Source: Dehalococcoidia bacterium
GTDB lineage: Bacteria; Chloroflexota; Dehalococcoidia; SHYD01
Assembly: GCA_009692945.1 (NCBI GenBank)
Contig: SHYD01000007.1
Span: forward strand, 1-52,634
DNA: 52,634 nt
Direction of reading: 5' to 3'
The translations under genes and the position numbers were made by a program. Each line of letters opens with the position of its first letter. Within the stretch, counting starts at the first letter, position 1. Positions 23,031-32,255 of this stretch are shown here, in pieces. Below the pieces are notes generated by a model, which saw only the letters and a list, made by a program, of their open reading frames with translations, made no database searches and was not told where the DNA came from.

Positions 23031-23921
23031 CTATTCCTTGGAGGCCACGATGCTGCGCCATTGGCCGTGGCGCCGGGTCGTGATCGCTCTGGCGCCCGCC
23101 TGCAGGTAGGCGCGGGTAACGAACCGCAACGCCCCGACTCCGATGCCGCTCCCAACAACGTGGCCGCCCGGCCGGATCACTTGGAGGATCGCACCGGCCA
23201 GCGATTGGTGCAGGTGTGAAGTCAGATTGGCGAGGACCATGTCGAAGGGCGCCAGCAGGCGCACGGTTGGATGGTCCAGGCTGCCCTGCTCGACGATGGC
23301 CTCCACGCCGTTGTGAGCGCACGCCGACCGGGCGGCGTCGATCGCGAATTCGTCGGTATCCACCGCCAACACAGCACGCGCCCCCAGTCGAGCGGCCGCA
23401 ATCGCCAGGACCCCGGTCCCGGTTCCGAGATCCAGCACCAGATCGCCGGGCCGGAGCACCCGCTGCATCGCCGCCAGGCACGCCCGGGTCGTCGCATGGT
23501 CGCCGGTCCCAAAGGCCAGGCCAGGATCGATCTCGATGACGATCTCTTGCGGCTTCGGGTGATGCCGTCGCCAACTGGGCTTGACCACAATGGCGCCCAC
23601 CCGCTGTACCCGCAGGCCGCGGCGCCAGGCGGTGGTCCAATCCTCACCTGCCATGAGGGTCTCCGACCGCAGCCGGACTGCCGGTATCGCCGCCATCGCT
23701 TGCGCCAGCGCACACCGCCGTCCGGCCAGCTTGTCGTCCACCGGGAGATACGCCCGAACCAACGTGGGCAGACCGGCGCCCAGATGATAAGTCTCGGCGC
23801 CGGGGGCCGTCACGATCGCCGGCTCACAGGCAACGCCGCCGGTGGCAATGGGGTGCAGCAGATCGCAGAAGGCGTCCACCGCCGCCGCGGGGACCTCCAC
23901 GACGAATTCGAGCCACTGCAT
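23031..23921 (-). CDS. prmA: Ribosomal protein L11 methyltransferase
   Basis: PrmA trimethylates L11. The 296-aa protein has a variable N-terminal domain starting WLEFVVEVPAAAVDAF, the linker EDWTTAWRRGLRVQRVG, and the methyltransferase core with the diagnostic IDPGLAFGTGDHATTRACL, then LVLDLGTGTGVLAIAAARLG, VDTDEFAIDAA and FDMVLANLTSH (NLTS in place of NIL.A). It lies between dnaJ and rsmE on the minus strand, the conserved downstream part of many dnaK operons. Confidence 0.94.
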   Translation of the reverse strand: MQWLEFVVEVPAAAVDAFCDLLHPIATGGVACEPAIVTAPGAETYHLGAGLPTLVRAYLPVDDKLAGRRCALAQAMAAIPAVRLRSETLMAGEDWTTAWRRGLRVQRVGAIVVKPSWRRHHPKPQEIVIEIDPGLAFGTGDHATTRACLAAMQRVLRPGDLVLDLGTGTGVLAIAAARLGARAVLAVDTDEFAIDAARSACAHNGVEAIVEQGSLDHPTVRLLAPFDMVLANLTSHLHQSLAGAILQVIRPGGHVVGSGIGVGALRFVTRAYLQAGARAITTRRHGQWRSIVASKE

Positions 23922-24002
23922 AGAATGGGTCCGGGGTGCAGATGATCGGAAGAAAAAAGGGTGGTGAGGAACTGGCAGGGTCGGGCGGGCTGGTCCGGGC
24001 GG

Positions 24003-25133
24003 CTATGAGCCGCCCAACGCTTCCTTGAGCTTGCCAAACAATCCCTTGTCCTCTGGGGAGGATGGACCGCCACCCGGCTCAAAAGTCTTGGCAAGTTCCG
24101 TGAGCAACCGGCGCTGCTCCTCGGTCAACTGATTGGGAATGTCGACCCTCACCTTGACCAGTTCGTCCCCGCGTTTGGAGCCCTGGAGATGCGGCACTCC
24201 CTTGCCCCGGAGCCTGAACAACTCACCAGACTCGGTGCCCGGAGGAATCTTGATCTCGGTCGGCCCTTCGATGGTGGGAACGGTGAGGGTTGCGCCCAGC
24301 GCCGCCTGGGCCATGTTCAGTTGCAGTTCAACGATAATATTGTCGTCTTCCCTGGTGAAGAGTTCGTGCTCCTGAACGGAGATAGCCACGTAGAGGTTGC
24401 CAGCTGGTCCGCCCCGTGCCCCCGTATCGCCTTCGCCGGAGAGCCGCAGTTGGTTGCCGCTATCGACACCAGCGGGGATCTTCACCGCGATGCGTTTGGA
24501 GCGCTGCTCCAAACCGCTTCCCTGGCACTGAGTGCACGGGTTGGTGATCCGCTGTCCCTGGCCGCGGCAGGCCGCGCAAGTGACCACGTTGACGAACTGC
24601 CCAAAAATACTCTGCTGCGCCCGGCGGACCTCCCCGCTGCCGTTGCAGGTGGTGCAACGGGCCATCTGGCTTCCCGGCTCCGATCGGGCGCCCCGGCACC
24701 GGGAGCACAGTTCCCGACGCTGGATCTCGATCTCCCTTTCGACGCCAAAGACGGCCTCTTCGAAGGTGATCTCCATGTGAAAGCGGAGATCGCTGCCGAC
24801 CGCGGGTCCCTGTCTGCCACGGGTCGCCGTGCCACCAAAAAACGCGTCGAAGATGTCGCCGAACCCGCCAAAGCCCTCGAATCCCTCGAAGCCCCGGCCC
24901 GCACCGTTGACCCCTTCAGGGCCATAGCGGTCGTAGCTGGCCCGCTTCTCCGAGTCGGACAGGATCTCGTACGCTTCGTTGATCTCTTTGAAGCGCCCCT
25001 CGGCGCTGGCCTCTTTGTTCCGATCCGGATGGTACTGGAAGGCGAGCTTGCGAAACGCCTTTTTGATCTCCTCTTCGGAGGCTCCGCGCTCGATCCCGAG
25101 GACCTCGTAATAGTCTCGTTTGGCTGTGGCCAT
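24003..25133 (-). CDS. dnaJ: Chaperone protein DnaJ
   Basis: DnaJ delivers clients to DnaK and stimulates its ATPase. The 376-aa protein has a J domain with HPD at 35-37, a Gly/Phe-rich linker ([15 protein letters not shown]), four zinc motifs ([32 protein letters not shown]) and the C-terminal substrate-binding domains ([47 protein letters not shown]). The first zinc repeat ends GAR rather than GxG but keeps both cysteines. It is transcribed toward grpE. dnaK is not in between. Confidence 0.96.
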   Translation of the reverse strand: MATAKRDYYEVLGIERGASEEEIKKAFRKLAFQYHPDRNKEASAEGRFKEINEAYEILSDSEKRASYDRYGPEGVNGAGRGFEGFEGFGGFGDIFDAFFGGTATRGRQGPAVGSDLRFHMEITFEEAVFGVEREIEIQRRELCSRCRGARSEPGSQMARCTTCNGSGEVRRAQQSIFGQFVNVVTCAACRGQGQRITNPCTQCQGSGLEQRSKRIAVKIPAGVDSGNQLRLSGEGDTGARGGPAGNLYVAISVQEHELFTREDDNIIVELQLNMAQAALGATLTVPTIEGPTEIKIPPGTESGELFRLRGKGVPHLQGSKRGDELVKVRVDIPNQLTEEQRRLLTELAKTFEPGGGPSSPEDKGLFGKLKEALGGS

Positions 25134-25212
25134 GGAAAACGACCGTAAACTCCCGATTTGTGCAGGCTCAACTAAAAGGGAAGGCTAGTTTCACTCCAGC
25201 CTTCCGCTCGTC

Positions 25213-25218
25213 ATTATA
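25213..25218 (-). promoter_or_regulatory. Candidate -10 element of the dnaJ operon
   Basis: Read on the minus strand this is TATAAT, a perfect -10, about 80 bases before the dnaJ ATG. I do not see a convincing -35 and there is no CIRCE here, so dnaJ-prmA-rsmE is probably not under HrcA in the same way as grpE. Confidence 0.4.
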
Positions 25219-25250
25219 GTACAGGCCGGTATCCATGCCCGCGCTCGCCA

Positions 25251-25796
25251 CTAGCGCCGGGCGCCCTCAAGGCGGCGGAGCAGGTACTGAAGGCCCTGCA
25301 CGTGCTTCTTACCGTCCATCGCCATCCACTCCAGCATCATCGCCGACATCATCCTGCGGCCCTTGCGGGCTTCCTTCGATGCCGATTGGAAGTCCTTGAT
25401 GCCGCTCTCTTCTTCCTTGATGAACGTTTTCACCTGATCGATGAACCCGGCCTGCCGTGCTTCTTCCATCGGCTGGGTCGGAAACGACGCGCTGCTGTGG
25501 GTCCAGTTGAGATCGTCGGTCCAGGTGGCAGAGAGGCGTTCCAGCGTCCGGTGATGCCGTTCTTCCTCCTCCATGAGGATAGAGAGTATCTCATTAACCA
25601 TCGGATCTCCGGTTGCCTCGGAGAGCCGGCCATAAGCCTCCAGGCTCTCGGTTTCTGCGGTGATGTGGCTCTTCACCATCTGGAGCAACTGCTCATCGAT
25701 GGACCCCTGCGACTCCTGCCTGCCGTCGCCGACCCCCGCGTACGAGCCCATACCCACCGTGTCGAGGGCAAGGCGGCGTTCGTTAGGTTGTGCCAT
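25251..25796 (-). CDS. Ferritin-like (rubrerythrin-fold) protein
   Basis: The 181-aa protein has a four-helix-bundle di-iron pattern: SHITAETESLEAYGRLSEA, MEEEERHHRTLERL (ExxH), FIKEEESGIKDFQSASKEA and WMAMDGKKHVQGLQYL (DxxxH-like). The helical spacing fits the ferritin/rubrerythrin superfamily, without a rubredoxin domain. It may handle iron or peroxide. The N-terminal 35 residues are poorly structured. AGGAGG precedes the ATG by nine bases. It is divergent from the subtilisin gene. Confidence 0.8.
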   Translation of the reverse strand: MAQPNERRLALDTVGMGSYAGVGDGRQESQGSIDEQLLQMVKSHITAETESLEAYGRLSEATGDPMVNEILSILMEEEERHHRTLERLSATWTDDLNWTHSSASFPTQPMEEARQAGFIDQVKTFIKEEESGIKDFQSASKEARKGRRMMSAMMLEWMAMDGKKHVQGLQYLLRRLEGARR

Positions 25797-25964
25797 GTCG
25801 GGTGCCTCCTGGCGTTGGATTGGCTACACTTTACATGTTACAATACTCGCCCGCCTGCGGGGCGTGGCCGGCGCGCAGCTCTGCTTCATGGTTTGCTATA
25901 CTTGGCCTGATTTTTCCCCAATATCCAATCCACTCTATATCCACTCCAAACTCAGGATCTACCC

Positions 25965-28403
25965 ATGCGCGCCTTCGTCCCGCTGCTGCTTATCTCAGCG
26001 CTCATTTTCAGCATCGTCCCGGGCGCTTCCCCCGGCGCTCCCGCCAGCGCCGAATCGATCGCAAGGGTCATGGCGCCGCAACCCACGGCTCTGGTCCCCG
26101 GCGAGCCGACGCTTCTGCCCGCGCCCGGTTCGCTCGTTGCTCCGAGTGCGGGATCCCCGCCTCAGAGCCGGCTCATCTCGCTGAAATTTCGGGGCGGCAG
26201 CCATCCGCTTGCAATGGAACGATTGAACGGCCTGTTCGGTTCCACCCTCGTACGTTATAACGACCTCACCGGCGTTCATACCATCCAGACACCTCACGGG
26301 TCCGCTCCCGAGTCGTTGGCCCGCCAGTTCAGCGCCCGGAGCGAGGTGGCCTGGGCCGAGACAGTGAAATGGCGGCGGGTGTCCGACAGCCCGCGAGCGC
26401 CGCTCACCCCCACCGATACCCGGTACGCAACCAATCAGAGTTCTTACTACAAGGTCATCGGGGCCCCGGACGCCTGGGGCATTGAGACCGGGTCTGCGTC
26501 CATCGTTATCGCGGTGGTCGATAGCGGCGTCATGTGTTCCCACAAGGACCTGGCAACCAACATCTGGGCCAACCCCAAGGAGGTCCCGGGCAACGGCATT
26601 GACGATGACCAGAACGGCTACATCGACGACGTGAACGGGAATGACTTCGTGGGGGCGGAGAACGGAGCCGACGAGTCGCCCACCGCCGACCTCCCCGGAG
26701 ACGGCGACCCCTGCGTTAAGGCCGGAGACCCCGCGGCCGGCAACGGCACCGACGACGACCAGAACGGCCAAGCCGACGCCGGAGTGTATCATGGGACCTT
26801 CGTCGCCGGCATTGCTGCAGCGGTCACCAATAATGCCGAGGGCGTTGCTGGAATGTGCTGGCGCTGCAAGATCATGCCGATACGGGTGGCCAACCCAGAA
26901 GGCTGGGTCCGGAGCAGCGACACCGCCGATGGTATCACCTATGCGGCGCGCAACGGCGCCCGGATCATCAATGTGAGCCTCGGTGGTTCGGAACTGAGCC
27001 AGGCGGAGAAGGCTGCGGTGGACGCGGCCATCAACACGTTGAAGGTGGTGGTGGTGGCCGCGGCGGGCAACGAGAACCACAACCCCATCTCGTTCCCGGC
27101 GCAATTGCCGAACGTTATCGCCGTCGGCGCCGCGGCCCGGGTCAACACCAAGGGACGCGCCAGCTTCAGCAATTGGGGAACGGGCACTCCCGGCAACCGG
27201 GTGGTGGACATCGTCGCCCCCGGTGAGAGCCTCGCCTCCACCGCCGTTTACAGCGTTGCCGATCAGAATTCAGGGCGGGGCGCGGCGGGGACCGGAACGT
27301 ACCTGGCCGGATCGGGGACCTCCTTTTCCACGCCGTTGGTGGCGGGGCTCGTCGGTCTGATACTCAGCCGCAACCCAGGCCTCACCCCGGCCCAGGTCCA
27401 GACCACCCTCAAGCAGACCGCCACGCCCCTCGGCGACGACCCGGGCGACAGTCCGGACGCCGGCCCCAACTGGGCCGGACCAGGACTGGTGAATGCCCTT
27501 GCCGCCCTCAACGCAGTTCCCGCGGCCAACCCATCGCCCACGCCGGCGCCGTCCCCCTCGGTGAGTCCGACGGCCGCCACCACTCCGACGCCACAGCCCA
27601 CCACCACCACCGCCACTCCTATCGCCAGCGCCACGGCCCCTGCGACCCCCGCCGCGTGTCCGACCGCTCCGCCGGTGGGCAGCCCCACCGCCGCTCCCAG
27701 CGGGACACCAGCAACCACACCAACGCCCCTCCCCGCGGGAGCGACACCGCAGGCCAGGGTACCGGACTGCGGTGTCGAGATCACCGGCTTGGGAACGACG
27801 CTCGGCTGGAACGCCGCGGCCGGTGCGACTCAGTTTCAGGTCCAAGTCATCCCCGCCAACAACGATGGACCAGCCATCAACCTGATCCGCAATGCGGCGA
27901 CCTCCTACGTCATCGACCCGCCCGTGTTCGGGACAGGGCCCTACGTGATGCTGCCGCAGATCACCTATTCGTGGCGGGTCCGGACCACCACGGCCTCCAC
28001 GGGCATCGACGAAAACAGCCCGCTGTGGGGCCCATGGTCGCCGATGAGCAGCTTCAAGACCAGGAAAGCGTCCAGCGACACCATCACGTTAACGGCGCCC
28101 GTGGAGGGCGCGAGAGTGGCGGGGTTCACTCCGGTGCTCCAGTGGGCCAATACCGACACCGGAGTCTTCTACTATGAGGTGCAGTTGAGCAAGGACAGCA
28201 ACTTCGGCGAGAAGGGTGCGGTGGCAATGGTGTACTCGGAGTTGCGCCATGGTGCGGTCAGCACACCGGTCAACAGCTACGCGGTGCCTGCCGGGTTCCC
28301 GTTGGAGCCGAGCACCGCCTACGTCTGGCGGGTCAGGCCCCGCATCCAGGGCGATGGGGTGCCGGTGGCGTGGTCCAAGCTGTTCAGCTTCAAAACACCG
28401 TAG
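25965..28403 (+). CDS. Secreted subtilisin-like (S8) serine protease with Pro/Thr linker and C-terminal Fn3-like domains
   Basis: The 812-aa exported protease has a signal peptide (MRAFVPLLLISALIFSIVPG, cleavage after about residue 28), an inhibitor-like propeptide (about 70-135), and a catalytic domain with Asp186 (IAVVDSGV), His276 (VYHGTFVAGIAA), Asn369 (AAAGNENHN) and Ser453 (GSGTSFSTPLVAG). Between Asp and His lies an acidic insert with two copies of GxDDDQNG (about 210-272), probably calcium-binding, and a CWRC pair (298-301). A Pro/Thr/Ala linker (about 527-595) leads to two fibronectin-like modules. It is probably cell-surface attached or released. Confidence 0.92.
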   Translation: MRAFVPLLLISALIFSIVPGASPGAPASAESIARVMAPQPTALVPGEPTLLPAPGSLVAPSAGSPPQSRLISLKFRGGSHPLAMERLNGLFGSTLVRYNDLTGVHTIQTPHGSAPESLARQFSARSEVAWAETVKWRRVSDSPRAPLTPTDTRYATNQSSYYKVIGAPDAWGIETGSASIVIAVVDSGVMCSHKDLATNIWANPKEVPGNGIDDDQNGYIDDVNGNDFVGAENGADESPTADLPGDGDPCVKAGDPAAGNGTDDDQNGQADAGVYHGTFVAGIAAAVTNNAEGVAGMCWRCKIMPIRVANPEGWVRSSDTADGITYAARNGARIINVSLGGSELSQAEKAAVDAAINTLKVVVVAAAGNENHNPISFPAQLPNVIAVGAAARVNTKGRASFSNWGTGTPGNRVVDIVAPGESLASTAVYSVADQNSGRGAAGTGTYLAGSGTSFSTPLVAGLVGLILSRNPGLTPAQVQTTLKQTATPLGDDPGDSPDAGPNWAGPGLVNALAALNAVPAANPSPTPAPSPSVSPTAATTPTPQPTTTTATPIASATAPATPAACPTAPPVGSPTAAPSGTPATTPTPLPAGATPQARVPDCGVEITGLGTTLGWNAAAGATQFQVQVIPANNDGPAINLIRNAATSYVIDPPVFGTGPYVMLPQITYSWRVRTTTASTGIDENSPLWGPWSPMSSFKTRKASSDTITLTAPVEGARVAGFTPVLQWANTDTGVFYYEVQLSKDSNFGEKGAVAMVYSELRHGAVSTPVNSYAVPAGFPLEPSTAYVWRVRPRIQGDGVPVAWSKLFSFKTP

Positions 28404-28445
28404 CGGGAGCGGCAACAGGCACCGCCGGGGCCGGCCGGCACCGAG

Positions 28446-28880
28446 TCAGTTCGAGGGTTGGTCGTGCCCAGGCGATTCGAGCCGCTGGAGGTTCTCCAGC
28501 AGGAAGTCATCGAGTTCGCCGTTCCTCATGGTGCTCTGACCGCTGAAAATGCCACCATCGTCGATTCGCAGGGAAGCCGCGTCGACGTCGCCGTAGACCT
28601 TACCGCCCTCGTAGATCTCGACCCGGTCGAGCGCGGTGATATTCCCGACCACCGTCCCGGCCACGCCCACCTCGTGGGCGACAATGCTGGCCACCACCTT
28701 CGCTGCCCGTCCGATGATCAGCGTGCTCGCAGTTTCGATCGCCCCATCGAACACCCCGTAGATCCGGACCGGCCCCTCGCATCGGAGGGTGCCGCTGAAG
28801 CTGGTGTTCTGGGCAAAGATCGTCTCTTTGTGGTCTGTGACGTGGGCCGCGTCGGCCAAAGGGTTACGTTTTGAGAGCAT
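28446..28880 (-). CDS. Bactofilin (BacA/B-type polymer-forming cytoskeletal protein)
   Basis: Start at the ATG at 28880 (MLSKRNPLAD). The 144-aa protein has a short N-terminal tail, then the right-handed beta-helix of DUF583 with rungs such as SFSGTLRCEGPVRIYGVFDG, STLIIGRAAKVVASIVAHEV, TVVGNITALDRVEIYEGGKV and DAASLRIDDGGIFSG. Bactofilins polymerise without nucleotide and scaffold envelope or polarity proteins. It is divergent from a small membrane protein gene at 28976 and convergent with the protease. Confidence 0.93.
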   Translation of the reverse strand: MLSKRNPLADAAHVTDHKETIFAQNTSFSGTLRCEGPVRIYGVFDGAIETASTLIIGRAAKVVASIVAHEVGVAGTVVGNITALDRVEIYEGGKVYGDVDAASLRIDDGGIFSGQSTMRNGELDDFLLENLQRLESPGHDQPSN

Positions 28881-28975
28881 AGCAGTGGGAGGAGCGAAAA
28901 GGAACGGTCGGGCCGCACGTGGCATGGCCTCGCTTATTCTTGTATAATTTGGTTGAATTCGTCAAGGAGCCTCCC

Positions 28976-29236
28976 GTGCCCAAACCCGCCCGCAGCAGGC
29001 AACGTCCGTTCCCGCGCCCACCCGCGCCAACGATGGACCCGCTGGCATCCGGAACCACAGGCGAGGCGATGGCGCCACGCACCGTAGTGGCACGCCCACC
29101 GCGCCGAGCGCCCGCCGGAGGGGCCACCTACGCTCCACCTGACTACTCATACGTGGGCCAGGATGTTGTCCGTATCCTGATCCTCAGCGGAGTGCTGGTG
29201 GTGTTGATGGTGGGCCTCTCCAAGCTCTTCGCATGA
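28976..29236 (+). CDS. Small Pro/Arg-rich single-pass membrane protein
   Basis: The GTG at 28976 has AAGGAG at 28964-28969 and a TATAAT at 28943-28948, so I prefer it over the ATG at 28919. The product is 86 aa: a basic, proline-rich N-terminal 60 residues, then VVRILILSGVLVVLMVGL as a C-terminal membrane helix. It could be tail-anchored. I do not recognise the family. The shared intergenic region with the bactofilin gene may mean a link to envelope organisation, but that is only positional. Confidence 0.6.
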   Translation: MPKPARSRQRPFPRPPAPTMDPLASGTTGEAMAPRTVVARPPRRAPAGGATYAPPDYSYVGQDVVRILILSGVLVVLMVGLSKLFA

Positions 29237-29261
29237 AACAACGTCCCGCTTGATATCACCG

Positions 29262-29286
29262 GGCCGGGGCGCTACCCCGGCCTTTC
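29262..29286 (+). terminator. Intrinsic terminator with a short T tract
   Basis: GGCCGGGG (29262-29269), loop CGCTA, CCCCGGCC (29275-29282), then TTTC. A perfect 8-bp stem separates the small membrane protein gene from gdhA. Confidence 0.65.
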
Positions 29287-29355
29287 GCATCGCGACCAAA
29301 TCCCAACCAGCGGCAAGCGCCGCATGGGACAAGTTCGCCGCCAGAGAGAGAAGCT

Positions 29356-30618
29356 ATGACCACCGCAACGCACGCCACACCTTCGCTGTATGAGGTCGCA
29401 CGGGAACAGGTGCGCCAGGTTGCCGCCGCTCTGGGCCTCGATGCCGGCGTAACGGCTCAACTGGCGACCTGCCGACGCGAGCTGACGGTGCATCTGCCCG
29501 TCCGGATGGACGACGGCGCCGTGCGGGTTTTCGAAGGCCACCGCATGCAGCACAACACCGCACGTGGCCCCGCCAAGGGCGGCATCCGCTACCACCCGGG
29601 CGTTACCGCCGACGAGGTACGCGGCCTTGCCATCCTGATGACCTGGAAATGCTCCCTGCTGGGCATACCCTTCGGGGGCGCCAAGGGCGGCATCACGGTG
29701 GACCCTAAAACGCTGTCCAAGGGCGAATTGGAACGCCTGACCCGGCGCTACGCCAGCGCCATCGCGCCCATTATCGGCCCCCAGCAGGACATCCCCGCGC
29801 CCGACGTGAACACTAACTCCCAGGTCATGGCCTGGATCATGGACACCTACAGCGCAGAGCAGGGCTACGGCGTGCCCGCGGTAGTGACCGGCAAGCCGGT
29901 GCATTTGGGCGGCAGCCAGGGACGCACCGAGGCAACCGGCCGGGGGTGCATGATCGTTGCACGGGAACTGGCCAAGACCATGGGGCTCTCGGTGTCCGGG
30001 GCCACGGTCGCGATCCAGGGGATGGGGAACGTCGGCGGCATTGCCGCCCGGCTGATGGCGGCCGCCGGTTTCACCATCGTGGCAATGAGCGACAGCAAGA
30101 CCGGCGTCCACAAGCCTCAGGGGCTGGACGTTGCGTCGGTGCTGGCATGGCGGCGGGAGCACGGCGCAATCGCCGGGTTCCCGGGAGCCGCGGGGGTCTC
30201 CAACGAGGCTCTGCTGGAGTTGCCCTGTGATCTGTTGGTCCCCGCGGCCGTCGAGGGGCAGATCCATGCTGGGAACGCGGCGGCCATCAAGGCCAAGGCC
30301 GTGGTTGAAGGGGCCAACGGCCCCACCACTCCGGAAGCTGACCGCATACTGGAATCCAGGGCCATCCCCGTCGTGCCGGATATCCTGGCCAACGCCGGGG
30401 GCGTGTTGGTTTCGTATTTCGAGTGGGTGCAAAACTTGCAGTCGTTCTACTGGGAAGAGGACGAGGTGAACGAGCGCCTCGAACAACTCATGATCAAGAG
30501 CTACGCGGCGGTCGCGGGGATGTCGAAGGAACGGCAGATGCCGCTGCGCCAGGCGGCCCTGACCCTGGGTATCCAGCGGGTGGTGGAAGCCATGGAGACC
30601 CGCGGCATCTATCCGTAG
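29356..30618 (+). CDS. gdhA: Glutamate dehydrogenase (Glu/Leu/Phe/Val family)
   Basis: The enzyme interconverts glutamate and 2-oxoglutarate plus ammonia. The 420-aa protein has GPAKGGIRYHP (71-81), catalytic lysines Lys98 (MTWKCSLLGIPFGG) and Lys110 (GGAKGGI), DIPAPDVNTN with the active-site aspartate, GRGCMIVARELAKTMG, the NAD(P)-binding GMGNVGGIAARLM, and VEGANGPTTPEADRIL. The length fits hexameric catabolic-type GDH. AGAGAGAAG lies before the ATG. Coenzyme preference cannot be judged safely. Confidence 0.95.
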   Translation: MTTATHATPSLYEVAREQVRQVAAALGLDAGVTAQLATCRRELTVHLPVRMDDGAVRVFEGHRMQHNTARGPAKGGIRYHPGVTADEVRGLAILMTWKCSLLGIPFGGAKGGITVDPKTLSKGELERLTRRYASAIAPIIGPQQDIPAPDVNTNSQVMAWIMDTYSAEQGYGVPAVVTGKPVHLGGSQGRTEATGRGCMIVARELAKTMGLSVSGATVAIQGMGNVGGIAARLMAAAGFTIVAMSDSKTGVHKPQGLDVASVLAWRREHGAIAGFPGAAGVSNEALLELPCDLLVPAAVEGQIHAGNAAAIKAKAVVEGANGPTTPEADRILESRAIPVVPDILANAGGVLVSYFEWVQNLQSFYWEEDEVNERLEQLMIKSYAAVAGMSKERQMPLRQAALTLGIQRVVEAMETRGIYP

Positions 30619-30663
30619 CGCATCGCCGGACGCTGGATCCGGAGCTCCGGACGGGACAAAAGG

Positions 30664-30810
30664 GTATGGTGCTCAGATTTATGGGCAGCTATCTTCGGAG
30701 CAGGCGTGCAGAGGGCGGCGGCCCTTTGCCGGGGGCCTTGGGGGTGTCCCCCAAGAACAAATACCCTCTTTTGTCTGGGGGTGGGGCAACAGAACGGGCG
30801 AGCACCGCTG
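30664..30810 (+). repeat. MITE-like palindromic repeat, copy B
   Basis: A diverged copy of the dispersed element with the same internal order: GTGCAGAGGGCGGCGGCCCT hairpin, CTTGGGGGTGTCCCCCAAG hairpin, then CCCTCTTTTGTCTGGGGG. The ends show GGTGCTC inverted (30669 region and GAGCACC at 30800). It lies directly in front of the GT39 start, so it is probably transcribed in that leader. The exact ends are uncertain. Confidence 0.65.
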
Positions 30811-30815
30811 GTCCC

Positions 30816-32255
30816 ATGGCCCAAACCTGGCTCCCGGTGGCATTGGTAACGCTGCTGGCGTTGCTGCTGCGGCTCCACGACCTAGCCTACGAGAGCCTTG
30901 ACGTGGACGAGGCCGACCTCGTCGCCTTCGCCCGGCAGGATTGGGGGACGCTGTTCTCCCGGCTCACGCAGCCGGGAGAAAACGGGCCGCTCTACGTCAT
31001 CCTGCTCCGGCTCTGGATCGGTGTCGCCGGCCAGTCCGAAACCGCCCTCCGGCTGTTCTCCGCAATCCCCGCCACATTATGCGTGCCCGCGATCTACTTC
31101 CTGGGCAGGCGGCTCTTCGACCACAGGAGTGGTCTGGTGTGCGCGCTGCTGCTGGCCTGTTCCAGCTACCAGCTGTTCTACGCCCAGATGGTGAAGATGT
31201 ACGCATTGGTGCCGCTGCTCGCGCTGCTGTCGGGCTGGCTGCTGCTCGAAGGGATCGAGCGGCCCCGCTGGCGGACCTGGGTCGCCTACACCGCGGTCAC
31301 CACCGCACTGATGTTCACCCACGTCTTCGGAGCCATGGTGGTGCCGTGGCACGTCATCGTGGCGCTGCTGAACCTGCGCCGGAGGTTCCTGGCGCCCGCG
31401 CTGGTCTCGCTGGCGGTCCTGACTTTGCCTTACCTGCCGCTGGCGCTGCCGCGGCTGGCGGCGCTCAGGGCGCCTGAGACGCTCACCCGCCAATTCACCG
31501 GCCCGCGCGAACTCCCCGGCATGTTCGCCACCCTGGCACGGGAATACGGCACCCGCTTCGACCTCGTCTCGCTGCCAATGCTCGACGCCCTGTTCCTGGG
31601 GTTCACGCTGCTGGGGCTGGCCGCCCTGTTGGCGACCAGCCGCGGGCGGCATGACGCGAGCGGCAACGGGCGGTTGCGGAACTCGTTCCTGGTGACGGGG
31701 CTGGCCGTGCCGCTGCTCATCACCTTCGCCTTCGTCAGCCTGGGCGCACCGGTGTTTTCGTCCCGGTACCTCATCGCCGTGCTGCCGGTGTTCTACCTGC
31801 TGTGGGGCGCAGGGATCTCCTGGACGGCGTCCTGGAGCCGGCTACCGGCGGTGGCGCTGCTGCTGCTGTTCATCGGCCTGAACGCCGCGCGCTGGAGCGA
31901 ATCGGCCTTCCAGGGCAAACGGTTCCGCGAGGATTGGCGGGGCGCGGTGCAGCGGCTCCGCCCGGTGCTGGGGACCGGCGATCAGGTGGTGGTGCTGCAC
32001 GACCCGTCATGGCGGGCCGTCCACTACTTCGCCGGGGAGGGCTGGCCGTTGGTGAGCCTCGAAGGTGGGCCGGAGCGCCCGGCCGACCTCTCCCGCCTCC
32101 CTGCGGCGCGGCCCGGAGGCCGCATATGGCTGCTTGCCGCCTGGTTCGAGGCGCCCGATCTGCCGCCGGTGGAAGCGCTCCTGGCCGAGCGGGGGCGGCT
32201 CGAATCGAAGGAGTGGGAGAACGGGGTGCTGGTCAGCGGCTACCGGGTGGAGTGA
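30816..32255 (+). CDS. GT39-type (ArnT/PMT-like) membrane glycosyltransferase
   Basis: Start at the ATG at 30816; the upstream frame translates the repeat and the gdhA shadow. The 479-aa protein has about ten membrane helices after an N-terminal signal-anchor helix (VALVTLLALLLRLHDLAY). A first periplasmic loop carries the GT-C acidic motif ESLDVDEADLVAFA. GENGPLYVILLRLWIG, SYQLFYAQMVKMYALVPLL and HVFGAMVVPWHV follow. The C-terminal 120 residues form a soluble domain (REDWRGAVQRLRPVLG). Such enzymes use polyprenyl-phosphate sugars to glycosylate lipids or proteins outside the membrane. The acceptor is unknown. Confidence 0.88.
   Translation: MAQTWLPVALVTLLALLLRLHDLAYESLDVDEADLVAFARQDWGTLFSRLTQPGENGPLYVILLRLWIGVAGQSETALRLFSAIPATLCVPAIYFLGRRLFDHRSGLVCALLLACSSYQLFYAQMVKMYALVPLLALLSGWLLLEGIERPRWRTWVAYTAVTTALMFTHVFGAMVVPWHVIVALLNLRRRFLAPALVSLAVLTLPYLPLALPRLAALRAPETLTRQFTGPRELPGMFATLAREYGTRFDLVSLPMLDALFLGFTLLGLAALLATSRGRHDASGNGRLRNSFLVTGLAVPLLITFAFVSLGAPVFSSRYLIAVLPVFYLLWGAGISWTASWSRLPAVALLLLFIGLNAARWSESAFQGKRFREDWRGAVQRLRPVLGTGDQVVVLHDPSWRAVHYFAGEGWPLVSLEGGPERPADLSRLPAARPGGRIWLLAAWFEAPDLPPVEALLAERGRLESKEWENGVLVSGYRVE

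Noticed and set aside
29272..30486. 404-codon open frame antisense to gdhA
   Set aside because: Shadow of gdhA; low-complexity His/Gly-rich translation.
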